Assembly: GCF_040054535.1 (NCBI RefSeq) | Contig: NC_090780.1 | Span: 9,700,501-9,764,500 of the forward strand | Reading direction: 5' to 3' | Length of the DNA: 64,000 nt | Source: Antennarius striatus | Lineage: Eukaryota; Chordata; Actinopteri; Lophiiformes; Antennariidae | In this document: in pieces, positions 1 through 12,504 of the stretch | Position numbering within the stretch: position 1 is the stretch's first letter | Layout of the letters: each line of letters opens with the position of its first letter | Translations under genes and position numbers: made by a program | Notes under the pieces: generated by a model | The model's database searches: none | Told to the model about the DNA's origin: nothing | The model's input: only the letters and a program-made list of their open reading frames with translations

Positions 1-149
1 ATGATTGGATGTCAGCCGTTAGTGGGCGTATCAGGAAGTAGACGTTTCGTAAGGTTTCACAACATACAGCAGTTCAAACTGGTTCATAAAAGGACTGTAT
101 TTTGTATAACTCTGGTCAGTGTGTTTCCTCTGGACTGTTCAGGTAGAAA

Positions 150-3100
150 ATGGCCAATTTTGACCTCAGCCAAGTCGGCAAAAACTTGTTAAAGAACGAA
201 AGTGGAGAGGTAAGCTATTATGAAACGGTCATTCACGTTTTGATCTTCCCTGCGTTCAGCAAACCAATTTTAGATCGATTCAAACTTCACAAAAAATGAA
301 CGAACCACATTGTATGATTACAGTTATATTTTCCGACTATTAATTGTTTATGAATGTAAATTTCACGTGAATATGATTATTTATGTAATTTGTGTGAATA
401 AACATGCTTTTAAAAATGAGGGGGGGGGGGTTCTCTTTATGGTAACTGTTTTAATTATACTCCGTGCTGTTCGCCTGCTGCCCCCTCAGAGGTTTTGCTC
501 TGAACCTCCTATTACCACTCAGCATGTGTAATTGCTGTAATATGACTCCTGGGTGACATAATGATGATCTGAAGGGAATGAATGTGGCCGTGAGTCATCA
601 TATTGCACTGCTTGAATCAAATTGTTAAATTTTGCAGATAACAATGAATGAAGCGCTGACCCATGAGGAAAACAGTTCACACACACTCTGTCCCGTCTGT
701 TGTTACATGGTCGCCCCTTTTGTAGCTTAATGGCTTCTTGCTGTCTGTCTGTTAGAATGTGGAGCTCCAGTCTTTGTGGCAGGACCAGCCGGTGGTCTTG
801 TTCTTCCTTCGTCGGTTCGGTTGTCAGGTGTGTCGCTGGACAGCATCAGAGGTCAGCAAACTGGAGCCCGACCTGAGGGCCAGCGGGGTCGCCCTGGTGG
901 GGATCGGGCCCGAGGAGCTGGGCCTGAAGGAGTTCAAAGAAGGAGGGTTCCTCAAAGGAAGTAAGTAGGACTTGTACTTATCTCTCACAAACCAGAGACT
1001 CCTCTGTCTTCATTCGGCTCCAGTGAAACTGTCTTTACACCACAACCCTAATTTGGTCACTTAATTTTAATGTGACCAAACATTTTCTAATAAAAAAAAG
1101 GTTGAAATCATGCAAATAGATTTTATTATATTTTATCAAAACACCAGTAAAAGGTTAGCCCCCTGTTTCAAACGAAAATAAATTTTTTATGACATTTGAC
1201 CACTCTTGGTATTATTTAAATGGAAGACCATCCATCTGGTGTTTGTGTCAACTAAATCCTATGAGAGTCATCCAATGAACTCCCATGTATCAGCCACAAC
1301 TTAAAGGTGTATCAGATTTTGAACCACGTTCCCTTCTCTGCTAACTTTAAAATGAGCGGATTTGTGTCGCCAATTTACATGACCTCAAAAAAAAAAAACG
1401 TGTGCTAGCAGGATTTGACTTGCTTCTTTTGGCAATAGTGAACTTCTTACCACCAAACATACAGAGCAGAAGTACTGGTTTTGTCCCAAAGAATCAGATA
1501 TAAGCCCATCACCCTCAACAGTCCTTTTCGAGCATAGGGATTATAATCGATCATCTCTTTTAGGTATTTTTGTGGATGAACAAAAGAAAAGCTACAAGGA
1601 TTTGGGCTTCAAAAGGTGAGAACAGTAAATCCAACTCTCTTGCAAGTCTAGCGAAGCTGTTTGTTTAAAGCAGTAACAATTTTGCTTTACCTGATATTTC
1701 TGTTTTCATACATCAAATGTTATTTGTTAAAATCTGTCTCATACATAGAGCTGATTATTGATTTGTTAGTTATCAGAAAATAATTTACTTTCATAATAAA
1801 GTGATCGATCCATCAAATTAAAAAAAACAAAAACAATAGTGGAATACTGTTCAGACAAAACAGGGGATCGTAATCCATCTCCTTTGGCTGTGGGAAATAA
1901 TAGGAGTTATTTCTCACGGTTCATTATGTTTGTTAATTTATTAATTTCCTCTCCAATCTCTCAGATACACAGCCATAAGTGTTTTGCCTGCTGCGATTGG
2001 AAAGAAAGTACGAGATGTAGCTGCAAAGGTCCGTGTATTCATAGTTAATAGCTAAAACGGGTGAAGTTACTCTGACCTTTGACCTCCTGTTTTCTCGGCT
2101 GTTTTCAGGCCAAAGCTGATGGTATCCAGGGAAATTTCTCAGGAGATTTGCTGCAGAGTGGAGGAATGCTAATTGTGGACAAAGGTATGGACCATACCCA
2201 CCAGAGAGTGATATTAGTACAGATCTGTCTTGAGGAAGTGAACAAGTGAATGTAGTTCAGAATCTGTAATGAACAAGTATAGAGGGATGTTAGCATGTAC
2301 AAGGACCGAGGAGCATGTTACTGATACTGTATTCATCGAAATGATGCATTTGTGCTATCTCTCCTCTAGATGGCACTGTGTTCATTTTAGTGGACTCAAA
2401 CCACACTGAGTTGTAGTGCTCGTCATGGTTGTTGTGTTTCTTCACTTCTGTATTTGTTTTGTCCACAAGTGTAAGACTGAAATTATTCAAACAAAACTAT
2501 TCAAAATTTCAGAGAGCTTAATGCATTTTGTCTGTCCACAAATAATTTTCAAGATACAAAACTTAGGGCAATTTACTTCCTCCATTTGTGTGCTGCTACT
2601 ACTGATTATTCTTGGTGGCTTCAGGGGAAAATTTTGCTGCTTGTTCTGAGCCAGTAGTGGTCCTCATAGCTTACCTTCCAAATGACAAGGCACCAGTTAT
2701 AAATCCGAATGTTTTAAAAATTTAGTCAAAGTAACTCAGTGAAAATGTAGACGTAAAATCAATGTCTGGTATTCATGATTTTTTTATATGGTTTTTCATA
2801 ACAGTCTGAGATTATAATAGTAAAGGCAACATGCTGCTATCGCTTTGATTCCTCTTCAATTCATTGTGCTCTGCACAGGTGGAGAACATGTCCTAATGCA
2901 CTTTATCCAGGATTCCCCAGGAGACTACCCAACTCTGGAGGAAATTTCCAAGTCTTTGGGAATCTCAACTGCAGCAAAACCCGGACAGAAGCCAGTGGTA
3001 AGACATGACACAAAACACAACATCCCATGAAAAAGGTTTTAAAAAGTATTGGGTCTTTCTACCAACTTCTTTGCTTCCTTTTTTCTTCCTTAATTTTCTA

Positions 3101-5653
3101 TTGGGGTGGCTTAGTGGTGTAGTGGGTAGCACCATTGCCTCACAACAAGAATGTTCTGGGTTCAGTTCCTGGGGGTTTATGTGCAGAGTTTGTATGTTCT
3201 CCCCATGTCTGCAGAAAACATGCAGCTTAAGTGGCTAAAGATGAGATTAATCCTGATTTTCCTGTCTTCAAGAAAATGAATTAATTAATTTGCTATTGAC
3301 ACACATGAGTCAAGAGCAAATAGTCAATAGCAAGCAAACATCAGCTGCATAGTGAAGGGTGAAATAGAAGCAAATGTGATCATTGTGCTTAACTAAGGAC
3401 ACTAAACTAGTGCAACACTAATTTTTCCCCAGGACACTCAGTTTTACAGCAGTAAAAACTTGATCATCAGATAAGCTGCTCCAAAGACAATTCCACACTC
3501 ATTACTTCATCTTTATGGTTTGTCTGTGTTCATATCATTCTCCCACCAAACCTTTCAAACATGAGCATCTCAGTTTGTATCTAGTTTACTTAAAATACTC
3601 TACAAATGCAAACAGAGAATTCATGACTCAAGTACAAGTGGTGTAAGAATAAAATACAGTGTTGGTAGCCTAACCCAGTATCAATGAAAAACAGTCTTTT
3701 GTGTCTCATGATGATGGAGTTAGCTTCAACAGTTCTCTGGAGAATCAAAACAGAGACATCATCCTGGCTGTGTCCACAGGTCGGCTTTAAAAGTCACTGA
3801 TTAACACACCTCATTTAAGTAATCCTCACAAAACCACAGTGTAAACATGACAAGTTGAACGTGGATTTACACTGGGGCCTGACTATTTCTTGGCAAGGAA
3901 CACGCTCTGCTCCCATCCAAGAAGTCATCCAGCACATAACGTCCAGTGAAACAAATGGTTGGTTTTATATTATGGCCTTTTTAGTAAATTGCTGACTTTG
4001 CAGCACATGTGTCATGTTTAGGCTGACCAACATCTTTTGAACCTCACTAAATTGCAGCTATATTACATGCATAATTCATCATGAATCCTTCATGTATCTA
4101 TGTTTTTATTTTGAATTCATAATATTGTTTTAACAAAAAAAAAGTTCCACTGAAAGTGATTCACAATCTGCCTCCAAATAAAAACAAAACAAAACACATC
4201 CTTGACCGGGAGTCCAACCCTACGAAGAATGTGATCAAATGCTATTGACAACCTTATAATCGTTTGCAGATGAACATAAAAACAAACATCAGCGATCACA
4301 TATTGTCCATCACATGAAAGAAAGTGTGCCCATGGCATCCAGCACATGGCCCTTGTAGCCCAGGCTGTGTTGTTTGCTTTCCACAAATCACATGTCAGTT
4401 TCCATGGTTTACAGCAGGCTTCCCCATGACCTGTCTGAAAACCACTAGATGACATCATTGAAGCCCAAGAACAGAATAGACATTGTTTTCTCACAGGGGT
4501 CAAAATGTCACAGAACCAAGTATTAGTCACAAGGGCCTGAAAAGCTTAACAAAGTGAGGACATTGGCTGATCTGGATCAAACCAAGTAATGTCTTCATGT
4601 TCCAACCGTTCCCTTCAAACAGCTGATAGTGTTTACTGGTGTTTGTCAAGAGGTGGAAACCCCCAAACTAGATCCTCCTGAAAAGAAGTCCCCTGTCAGA
4701 AAAGACTAGATAAATACTATTAACCTAAATGTACAAGTCGTCCACCATTGTCTACAAATTCATTCTAGCATTTAGGACTTGAACCTCACCTCACTTTGCA
4801 ACTCAAATTTAAGTCATCATCACTGGGCTTGACATCCAGTCAGTTCTTAGCGTGTCACTGAGCAGCTAGAGCGCATCGTTCCTGCAGATCATCCTCCCCT
4901 TATTTAGATTTCCGGAGGATTTTCTGGAGTCCATATCCTTCTTAATATTCTCTGACTACAAGATATCTGTCCGAAGAAACGCTACAGCAGTGGAAGGGAT
5001 AAGTATAAATAACAATGTTTGAAGTGATTGGACCAATTTCTGCAGGTTAACATGTGGAACTGCAGGTTTTGTCAATGTTAAATGGAAGATTATCAGTTGG
5101 TAATTTGTTCCTGAACTTGGTGATAAAACTTTCATTCTTACATTACAGCCAGTTTTAAAACCGAAATAAATGTATTTTCTTGTCTTTATTCACTATGAAC
5201 AAAACCGTTGCAACTAATTTAGGTGGAATCTGTGATTAAATTATACTATAACTACTGAAGCATCCTGTCACCCCTCGACAGACATCCAGTACTGTGATTT
5301 GGATACTAAAATAATTTGTGTTCCATCTGGAAATTTTTGTTTTTGCTGATCATTTAATTTGTATTCAACTTTATTCCCCCGTAGACGGAAAGATTATAAG
5401 CAGTACTTTGAGGTGTTGACAGTAATGGTTCATTTTCCACTGAAGATAATTTTCTAGAGATTTGTTTAACCTTCCTGTGGTAGGGTTAAAGAGGGAGTGG
5501 CTCTGTCCCATCAGATGCTCTATGTATTTACATGCTGATAACATTACATTGTATCTTATTAACACATTGTATTTGTCCAACACCTGATTAGTAGCTCATT
5601 ACTTGATGTTTTACTTTCCCTTGCAGTGCAATGATGACGTGTGTACACGGTGA
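150..5653 (+). CDS. PRXL2B: Prostamide/prostaglandin F synthase (peroxiredoxin-like 2B), 7 coding exons
   Basis: Coding exons are 150-209, 756-960, 1564-1615, 1965-2028, 2109-2184, 2879-2997 and 5627-5653. All introns are GT..AG, and the joined frame is 603 nt (200 aa; the human protein is about 198). The ATG lies in a good context (gaaaATGGCC). The protein has the thioredoxin-like fold of the PRXL2 (FAM213) family with a redox CxxC (C43-Q-V-C46) inside [10 protein letters not shown]. It keeps the family blocks [34 protein letters not shown] and FIQDSPGDY. Family knowledge: a cytosolic enzyme that reduces prostaglandin H2 and prostamide H2 to the F2-alpha forms using thioredoxin. The last exon encodes only eight residues (CNDDVCTR) after a 2.6 kb intron, but it matches the position and first Cys-x-Asp of the human C-terminus. 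Intron 6 carries a SINE. The gene converges on MMEL1. I am very sure of identity; any 5' UTR exon or promoter lies at or beyond the window edge. Confidence 0.95.
3103..3240 (+). mobile_element. V-SINE-like (DANA/mermaid type) 5' half
   Basis: Box A (tggcttagtgg) and box B (gggttcagttcct) are followed by the conserved SINE body containing gtttgtatgttctccccatg. It is truncated at about 3240 and lies in PRXL2B intron 6. Confidence 0.8.
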
Positions 5654-5861
5654 TGACAGATTCATCCATATCCATACCATGCTGATGAAGATCTTCAACA
5701 TAGGAATGGACTAAGGAAGAAGGACCCCAGAATTCTAAAGTGAACATTCAAGCACTGCCAAAAGCTCTTAAATTTCCTTTTTACATTATGTTCAGGCTTA
5801 GAGAGGAATAGAATACATAATGTGGAAAGCAAGGTACAAAATAAAATACATTATGTTCTAT

Positions 5862-5873
5862 TTTGTGTGTGTG

Positions 5874-5911
<38 letters not shown>

Positions 5912-5950
5912 CGCGTGTGTGTGTGCGCGTGTGCGTGTGCGTGTGCGCAC
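5862..5950. repeat. Imperfect (GT)n microsatellite with GC interruptions
   Basis: GT dinucleotides interrupted by GC steps (gtgcgcgtgtg). It lies in the likely PRXL2B 3' UTR. Alternating purine-pyrimidine throughout, so it could adopt Z-DNA. Confidence 0.9.
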
Positions 5951-6231
5951 GTACAGAAGAAAGACAAATTTACTGGAGATTATCTGAAAGATTGGAATTT
6001 TATTTAAAAATTAAAATAATATTCTACCAGTTCTGGACAAGACTAACATTATGCATTATTGTAATAAGACAAATAAGCTGATTATGTTTTGCTTTTCATG
6101 ATTCATCAAATCACAATATTTCAAAAGCAGTGGAGACAAAAAACACAATTCCTGCACAAGAGTAGAAGAATCTGAAGAAACATTACAAAACGCATACAGT
6201 TTACGCCTTATTGTCTTCACTGTATATTATT

Positions 6232-6237
6232 AATAAA
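6232..6237 (+). other. Candidate polyadenylation signal of PRXL2B
   Basis: AATAAA lies about 580 bp after the PRXL2B stop and before the microsatellite and tRNA block. It is the only canonical hexamer I saw between the stop and the tRNA gene at the right place for a 3' UTR end. The 3' UTR would then contain the GT repeat at 5862-5950. Confidence 0.5.
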
Positions 6238-6469
6238 ATCCTATGAATTGTATCGTGGTCTGTACCTGGCTGAACTTTTTAATGTTAAATTTGTTTTCTC
6301 TACTTGTGTCATTGTCAACTACATTCTCAGTGGTTCAGTGGTTGTGTTTCATGTTTAATTCAACCTTGTTGAGTCATTAAATAAATAACGGGACAAATAA
6401 AAAAGAAAAATCAGAATCATTAGAATTATTATAAACCCCCTTGAGATGGAACCGTATATAACAGTCTAT

Positions 6470-6599
6470 CCATCCATCCATCCATCCATCCATCCATCCA
6501 TCCATCCATCCATCCATCCATCCATCCATCCATCCATCCATCCATCCATCCATCCATCCATCCATCCATCCATCCATCCATCCATCCATCCATCCATCC
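6470..6599. repeat. (CCAT)n microsatellite, about 32 units
   Basis: A near-perfect tetranucleotide array ending 15 bp before the tRNA gene. V-SINE-like copies elsewhere in this window end in the same kind of tail (ATGG/ATGA repeats), so the array may have grown from a lost SINE tail; that is inference. Confidence 0.95.
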
Positions 6600-6614
6600 G
6601 TGGGGTTTATCGAA

Positions 6615-6707
6615 GCTCCAGTGGCGCAATCGGTTAGCGCGCGGTACTTATAAATAGTATTCAGCAGAGCAATGCCGAGGTTGTGAGTTCGAGCCTCACC
6701 TGGAGCA
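6615..6707 (+). tRNA. tRNA-Ile(UAU), intron-containing
   Basis: The acceptor arms GCTCCAG (6615-6621) and CTGGAGC (6700-6706) pair perfectly, with discriminator A at 6707. The D stem is GCGC/GCGC with a GG-containing loop. The anticodon stem is CGGTA/TGCCG with one G.T pair, and the loop reads C-T-TAT-A-A with the anticodon at 6649-6651. The T arm contains GTTCGAG. A 19-nt intron (6653-6671) interrupts after position 37, the canonical site for the tRNA splicing endonuclease, as known for vertebrate tRNA-Ile(UAU) genes. Internal promoters are present: box A TGGCGCAATCGG and box B GGTTGTGAGTTCGAGCC. A T7 tract follows. This minor isoleucine tRNA reads AUA codons. All stems are intact, so it is likely functional rather than a SINE head. 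Confidence 0.95.
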
Positions 6708-6710
6708 GAG

Positions 6711-6717
6711 TTTTTTT
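6711..6717 (+). terminator. RNA polymerase III terminator
   Basis: A run of seven T on the coding strand, three bases after the discriminator base of tRNA-Ile(UAU). This is a standard Pol III stop. Confidence 0.85.
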
Positions 6718-6922
6718 GGGGGGCAGAAACTCAGTCCAAAAAGTCTTGGGCTGGGGACCGGAGGGTCAGTGGTTCAACACCTGTGTTGGGCAAAAAAAGA
6801 ATTTGGAGTGTGAGCTGACAGTGGGAGGTGTCAGTTCACCTTCCAAGCACTGCTGAGGCGCCCTTGAGCAAGGCGCCGTCCCCTTTATAAGTTGTTCATT
6901 GTGGCGCACCAAGAAGGAGCTG
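6718..6922 (+). mobile_element. tRNA-derived fish SINE, partial
   Basis: A box-B-like stretch (agtggttcaacacc) near 6770 is followed by the phrase gaggcgcccttgagcaaggc, which recurs in many teleost SINEs. The copy runs into the ATCT microsatellite, which probably grew from its tail. I have not assigned it to a named subfamily. Confidence 0.6.
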
Positions 6923-6923
6923 C

Positions 6924-7127
<204 letters not shown>

Positions 7128-7174
7128 AGTTTGCTGCATTAGAACCACTGTTCCATCCTGATTATCCTGAATAA

Positions 7175-9960
7175 CTTGACACAAGTTTAAAAAGACAGAA
7201 CTCCAACATGAACATTAAACCTCTGGGTACTTTTTGTATCACAAAACCATTTGTTGTTTAAGATTCACTCAATGGTTTTTCCTTTGTACAAATCTTCCTT
7301 GATTTTGTGGGGTTTTTAAATACATTAAATTAAAATGACACTTGAAAAAACAACACAGAAGATCTTATCAGTTGATACAGTCACTTTAATGGCAGTCTAG
7401 ATAATTACATAGCAGCAATAACATTCATGAAACATCTTAAACATATGAATTTTTGCAAAGCGACAATATTATTTCTTAAATATTCATATAGATAAATAAA
7501 CTCTGATCGGCATTCTGATGAAACACATTCATATATAACAAAGATGTATTTGTATTTGTCTGGTCATTTCAAAATGGTTCAGTTTTACCATATATATCAA
7601 CAAGAAGCATATATATGCTAAGAAATATATTCTATTACATAATTTGAATCCTTTATATGTAAATTCTGCAGAAGACAGTAGAACACCGAATATCTACAAT
7701 AACACATTGTAACATAGATTATGTACAGATGTGTTCAAAGTTGAATCATTTTATTCATTTTGAACTAAACCAGACAACAAAAACAACATTTCCTTCAACA
7801 TTTCCTTCAACATTTCTTTTAACCTGCCATTATAGATATGTCATTTTGTTCAAAAGAGTAGTTTTACATTTAGTAAAAATGCTTATTTATTTCCTTTTTT
7901 TTTTAGTTGTTATTATCTGATGTCAGTATGCTGAATAAAGATATATCTGATTGACTTAGTTGATTGAACGACGAGAAGCAGGAGAAACAGATTACTTGAT
8001 TCTATACAAAGGTAATGGAATTAATTAATCAGCATAAAAGAAGAGCATTAAAACTATGTAGTAGTTAAACCATTATTTCTGCGTCAGAGCCTCTGGATCA
8101 GAGCAGATCGTTGGTTCAACCGGTTATTCTTTTTGTGGATTAAACAACTGAGGTAAGATTGTGAATTAGGGTGTTTCAAAGGTTAGCGAGGCCGGTTTTG
8201 TTACTGCTTAAAAATGAGATCCTAATTCTAAGATAAGATAACAGACTGCTGGCTGTAACCTATACCATAAGGACAGATTTGACAATGGTATACATATTTT
8301 CATTTAACTACCACAAACTCAACAACAGCACAAAATGTCAGACTTTTGCTTTAAGATGTAAAGACATCAACACCACAAATTGCTCCTGTTAAACACAACA
8401 GTGTTTGCCACCAAGCGAGCACCGAGAGACAGGCAGAGTAAACTTTGATATGCCGTGTGCTCAGTCTAAAAAATAAAAAAAAAATCATGTTTAAATTACA
8501 AAGGCATCCCGTATGTGACCATAAACAACCACTCAGAAGCAGGAATGTGTTTTTTTCTGCTCCATTCAGCACAAAGAAAGTGGTAGCTCCCTGCCGCTAC
8601 CGTCATTCTCTCCTCTAAGTTATGGTTCTGCTTTGATTCTTTTGCAATTACTGGTAGAAAATAACAGTCCTGGCCTCAGCCATCTCTCCATGATCAGCCC
8701 CATTGTTCAGCGTGTCTGCCTGCAGGCCTGTGGCTCAGATACAGCTGTCACCGCACTTCAACACTCTGCTCTTCGTCCTTTCATCTTACACACTGATCAA
8801 CGCAAATTCGGAGGGCAAACCACTTCATTTGCTGCTCGCCCATGAGTGAGTGGGTCTGAGGTTACTTTGAGTTGGCTTCTCTTCTCAGAAGATTGCGTGA
8901 AGGCAAAAACTTTTCTTTTACAAATCCATCAGCACATCGTGTTAAATGCAAACTAAGATATCATGCAAGCAAACATTGTAATTTTATATAAATATAAATA
9001 CTTACCATCTAACAAATGAATTCACATATCAGCCCAATATGAAAGCTCTGAAAACCATTGAAGGTGGAACGTGTCATCAAAAAAACACAGCTGTGAGTAG
9101 TAGCTGTATTTAAACTTGGCGGGAACCAATAATGTAATAAAATGACAGTCACATAACTTCATCATTATTACATCACTCCTAATGTTGTTTTTTGAATTGA
9201 TAAAAATCAATAGGACACCAATATAAGGAAACAAACATGTTTTTTTTACAGCAAATTGTCATGGCATACAGAACACCTACACTTTTGCAGTAAGTCTAGA
9301 GCTACAACAATTTTCAGAATGTGATAAAGAAACTTTTTTTTTTAAAAGTCCTTTAAAAATATTAAGTAGCTGTGTAAATTTTATATATTTATCCACTCTC
9401 AAAGTGCAAAACATTGAAAGCAGCAGCTCTCTTAAAATGTTAATTTAAGGTTACAGCTGCAAAGATTTAACAGTCTTAAAGTCTTAATTTGTTCCATTTA
9501 ACAGTGAATGACCAAACTCTTAGAGTGTGACTAATTCTGCTGTAGCTCTACTTCAGCAAAATTAAGAGCTTTCATTTATTTCATTGTCTTCAGTCAAACT
9601 TTGATTTGCTCGCTACAGTTTCTTCTGAATTGGCACAATGTCTTAAAAACAATCCACCAGAGGAAAGAAACTACGACAGCTCAGTGCCAAATGATAATGG
9701 AAAAAACCACAACGATCTTCACAGGAGGTTTCTTTTCAGGATTAGTTTAAGAAAAGCTGGCTAGCCATAGAAGCTTTTAGTGTTTAAGTAGTTTGTATAA
9801 TTATGTTCCCACTCAGTGTCTACTGTGGGATGCAGCAAAACAAGAAAAACTAACCTACTTGTCCAGAGACAACACTTGAGAACACACTCAACAGGATTTT
9901 TTTTTTCTCGTATGCAAGCTGATATGAAACTAGGGTGAACTCCAGGCCGTCATCCATTTA
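7175..9960. other. AT-rich intergenic DNA between convergent PRXL2B and MMEL1
   Basis: No exon, RNA gene or recognisable mobile element was found on either strand. It may hold part of a long MMEL1 3' UTR. Short A/T runs and scattered ATTTA motifs are present but not diagnostic. Confidence 0.5.
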
Positions 9961-9966
9961 CTCTTA

Positions 9967-9972
9967 TTTATT
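9967..9972 (-). other. Candidate polyadenylation signal of MMEL1
   Basis: TTTATT on the plus strand reads AATAAA on the minus strand, about 140 bp past the MMEL1 stop. Further candidates exist downstream, so the true 3' end is not settled. Confidence 0.4.
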
Positions 9973-10113
9973 TAAATACAATAAGAGTATATGAAAATAC
10001 GTGCGTCATCTGTTTGACCCCAATTAAATTAGAATAAGGAGGATGTCTCCATCCATTCAGTTGTACAGCTTGTTCTTTTCATTTGAGCTGCATAAACTTT
10101 AGAACATAACTTT

Positions 10114-12408
10114 CTACCAGACGCGACACTTGAGCTCTGGGTTCATCGGACTGCCTTTCTGACACTGAAAGGCTTCTGAGAATGCTTCAAAATTCTGTAG
10201 CGATCCAAGGACTCTGAAGGCAAAAGAAACACAACATCAGTGTGATAAAAGCTGTACTGGCCTCCAAGTTGTCAAATTCCGCTGAACTATTTACAAAAGT
10301 GGTACTAGTTGTGTTTTGGCTCAGTAGTAGTGATGTTATTCATTGTTAGTTATAACAGTCATAAATTACTAATTACTACTGTATATTGAAAACATGGGTT
10401 TATCTGGATTTAGCCTTAGAAAAGGCAGAACAGTTTTTTTTCACGATCTTCAAAAACCGTGATAGACTTTTTTTTCTTTTTCTTTTTTTTTACAATTTCT
10501 GCTGAGTAGGCATAAATGACCTGTGAGATTTTGATGAAACCAGGAAGAAAGGTTGGCCATGTATGAAGAGAGAACACAATAAATTATTAGGTGGCCACAG
10601 ATCTTATTTATTTCAGAGGAATCAACGGACCTGGGTTTGAATCCTGCTGAATGCACTTGAATTTTAACTTAATTTTAACTTACTTTGCTTATTTTTTTCT
10701 ATTCGATGGAATATTTTAAGAATTTTCACTGATCATGTGGATGGAAAAGTAATTCACCTCAGTAGGTCCAGACCACCCTGTACTCAGACTGGTAGTTTTA
10801 ATGAGTGTTAACAGTGCCCATAACATACTCTTATTGGTTCTTAGGTAAACATGTGAGCGCATTTAAACTCTACCTGTATTCTAAGGGACTGTGTGAGTCC
10901 GTTTTGATGGACTGACTGGCGTACTCCGGTCGATAAGCACCACACCACACCTGAAAAAATGGAGAAAGGAGTAGATAGTAACTCAGTTGTGAAAGAAAAC
11001 ATTAGGTATTAAATGAATGCAAACTGTTGACATTATAAATAAAACGTTACACTGACAAAGTTGGTATTTCACCTCAAATCCAACTCACTTGGGCAAAGTT
11101 GAGAAAGAAAACTTGCTTGTGGTCCATGTCAAGACCGGGTAGACGAGATTCTTCCCCTTCCCCCTCCACCCACTTTAGATAAGCCTGTAAATGCACACAT
11201 ACACAGATGACACACAGATTTTGAATATGCAGAATGCTTATTGGCACAGTTGTGGCATTTTTTACTCTTGCTGAAACAGTAAGGTAGGGTTCAGTATTTT
11301 TAATATCTAACCTTATATGCTTGACGAACGCCTCCGTTGTCAGCAATGTTCTCCCCCAGAGTACTGATTCCACTGACCTGCATCCACACAGACAGAACCA
11401 TAAGCACACATTAACATGAAAACACTCATTCCCTTGTGGCATCTGAATAAGTGGTTTATATATGGCTTGTAGGAAAGCCTGTCATTGACATGAAAATGGG
11501 TGCTTACATTTTGACCACCTGCTAGCTTCCAGTTGAAATTGCCGTATTGCTGCACCATACACTGCGACTGGTCTTTAAAACGCTCAGCAGAGAAATTACT
11601 CCACCAATTTAGCATATTACCATCCTTGTCAAAATTACGCCCTGCATGGAAGCACAAAGCATTAAATGCTGTTTACTAAACAGATTGTATGTGGCCTATT
11701 TTCGACAACAGCTGTTTCAGAATGAATGGATTTTAGTAAATTACAATGGTTTGTATTTTTCACTTTGAGCTTCCCAAAATATATCCACAGTCAATCAGAC
11801 TTGTCTCACCATTGTCATCAAAGCCATGTGTGATCTCATGTCCAATGACCATTCCTATTCCACCAAAGTTAAGGGCCTGGTGCTGCTGTTTGCTGAAGAA
11901 TGGTGGCTGCAGGATTCCTGCTGGAAACACTGGACCCACAAAAACAACACCAGTGGAAAGACCACAGTGAAGACAGAGAATTACAGGGAGTGGACCACAC
12001 TTCAGTAGAATATGACACATATTTTTTTTATTAGAGAATCACAGAGCCTTTACCGATCTGATTTCTGTTGGGTGAGTAGAATGCATTCACCACAGCTGCA
12101 CCAATAATCCACCTGAGGAGAAATTTGAGTTACAATAGGTGAAAGCGTTCTAAGCTTTATTTTCACTTGAAGAGGTATTATGAAATACATGCACAGATCC
12201 CACAAAACACTTGGTTTGATTTCTGCTGCTTTTCAAAGATTCAGTTTTGAGGATGAAGTGAATATTTTTATATAATGTCAATTACCAGTTCTTTGTAATG
12301 AACTGATTATTCATTCATTCATCGTCTGGAGTGTATCACAGCTGACTGAGGGCGTGAGGCAGGGGAAACTCCGGGCGCAACGCCAGTGCACCGCGGAGCC
12401 ACACAGAG

Positions 12409-12504
<96 letters not shown>

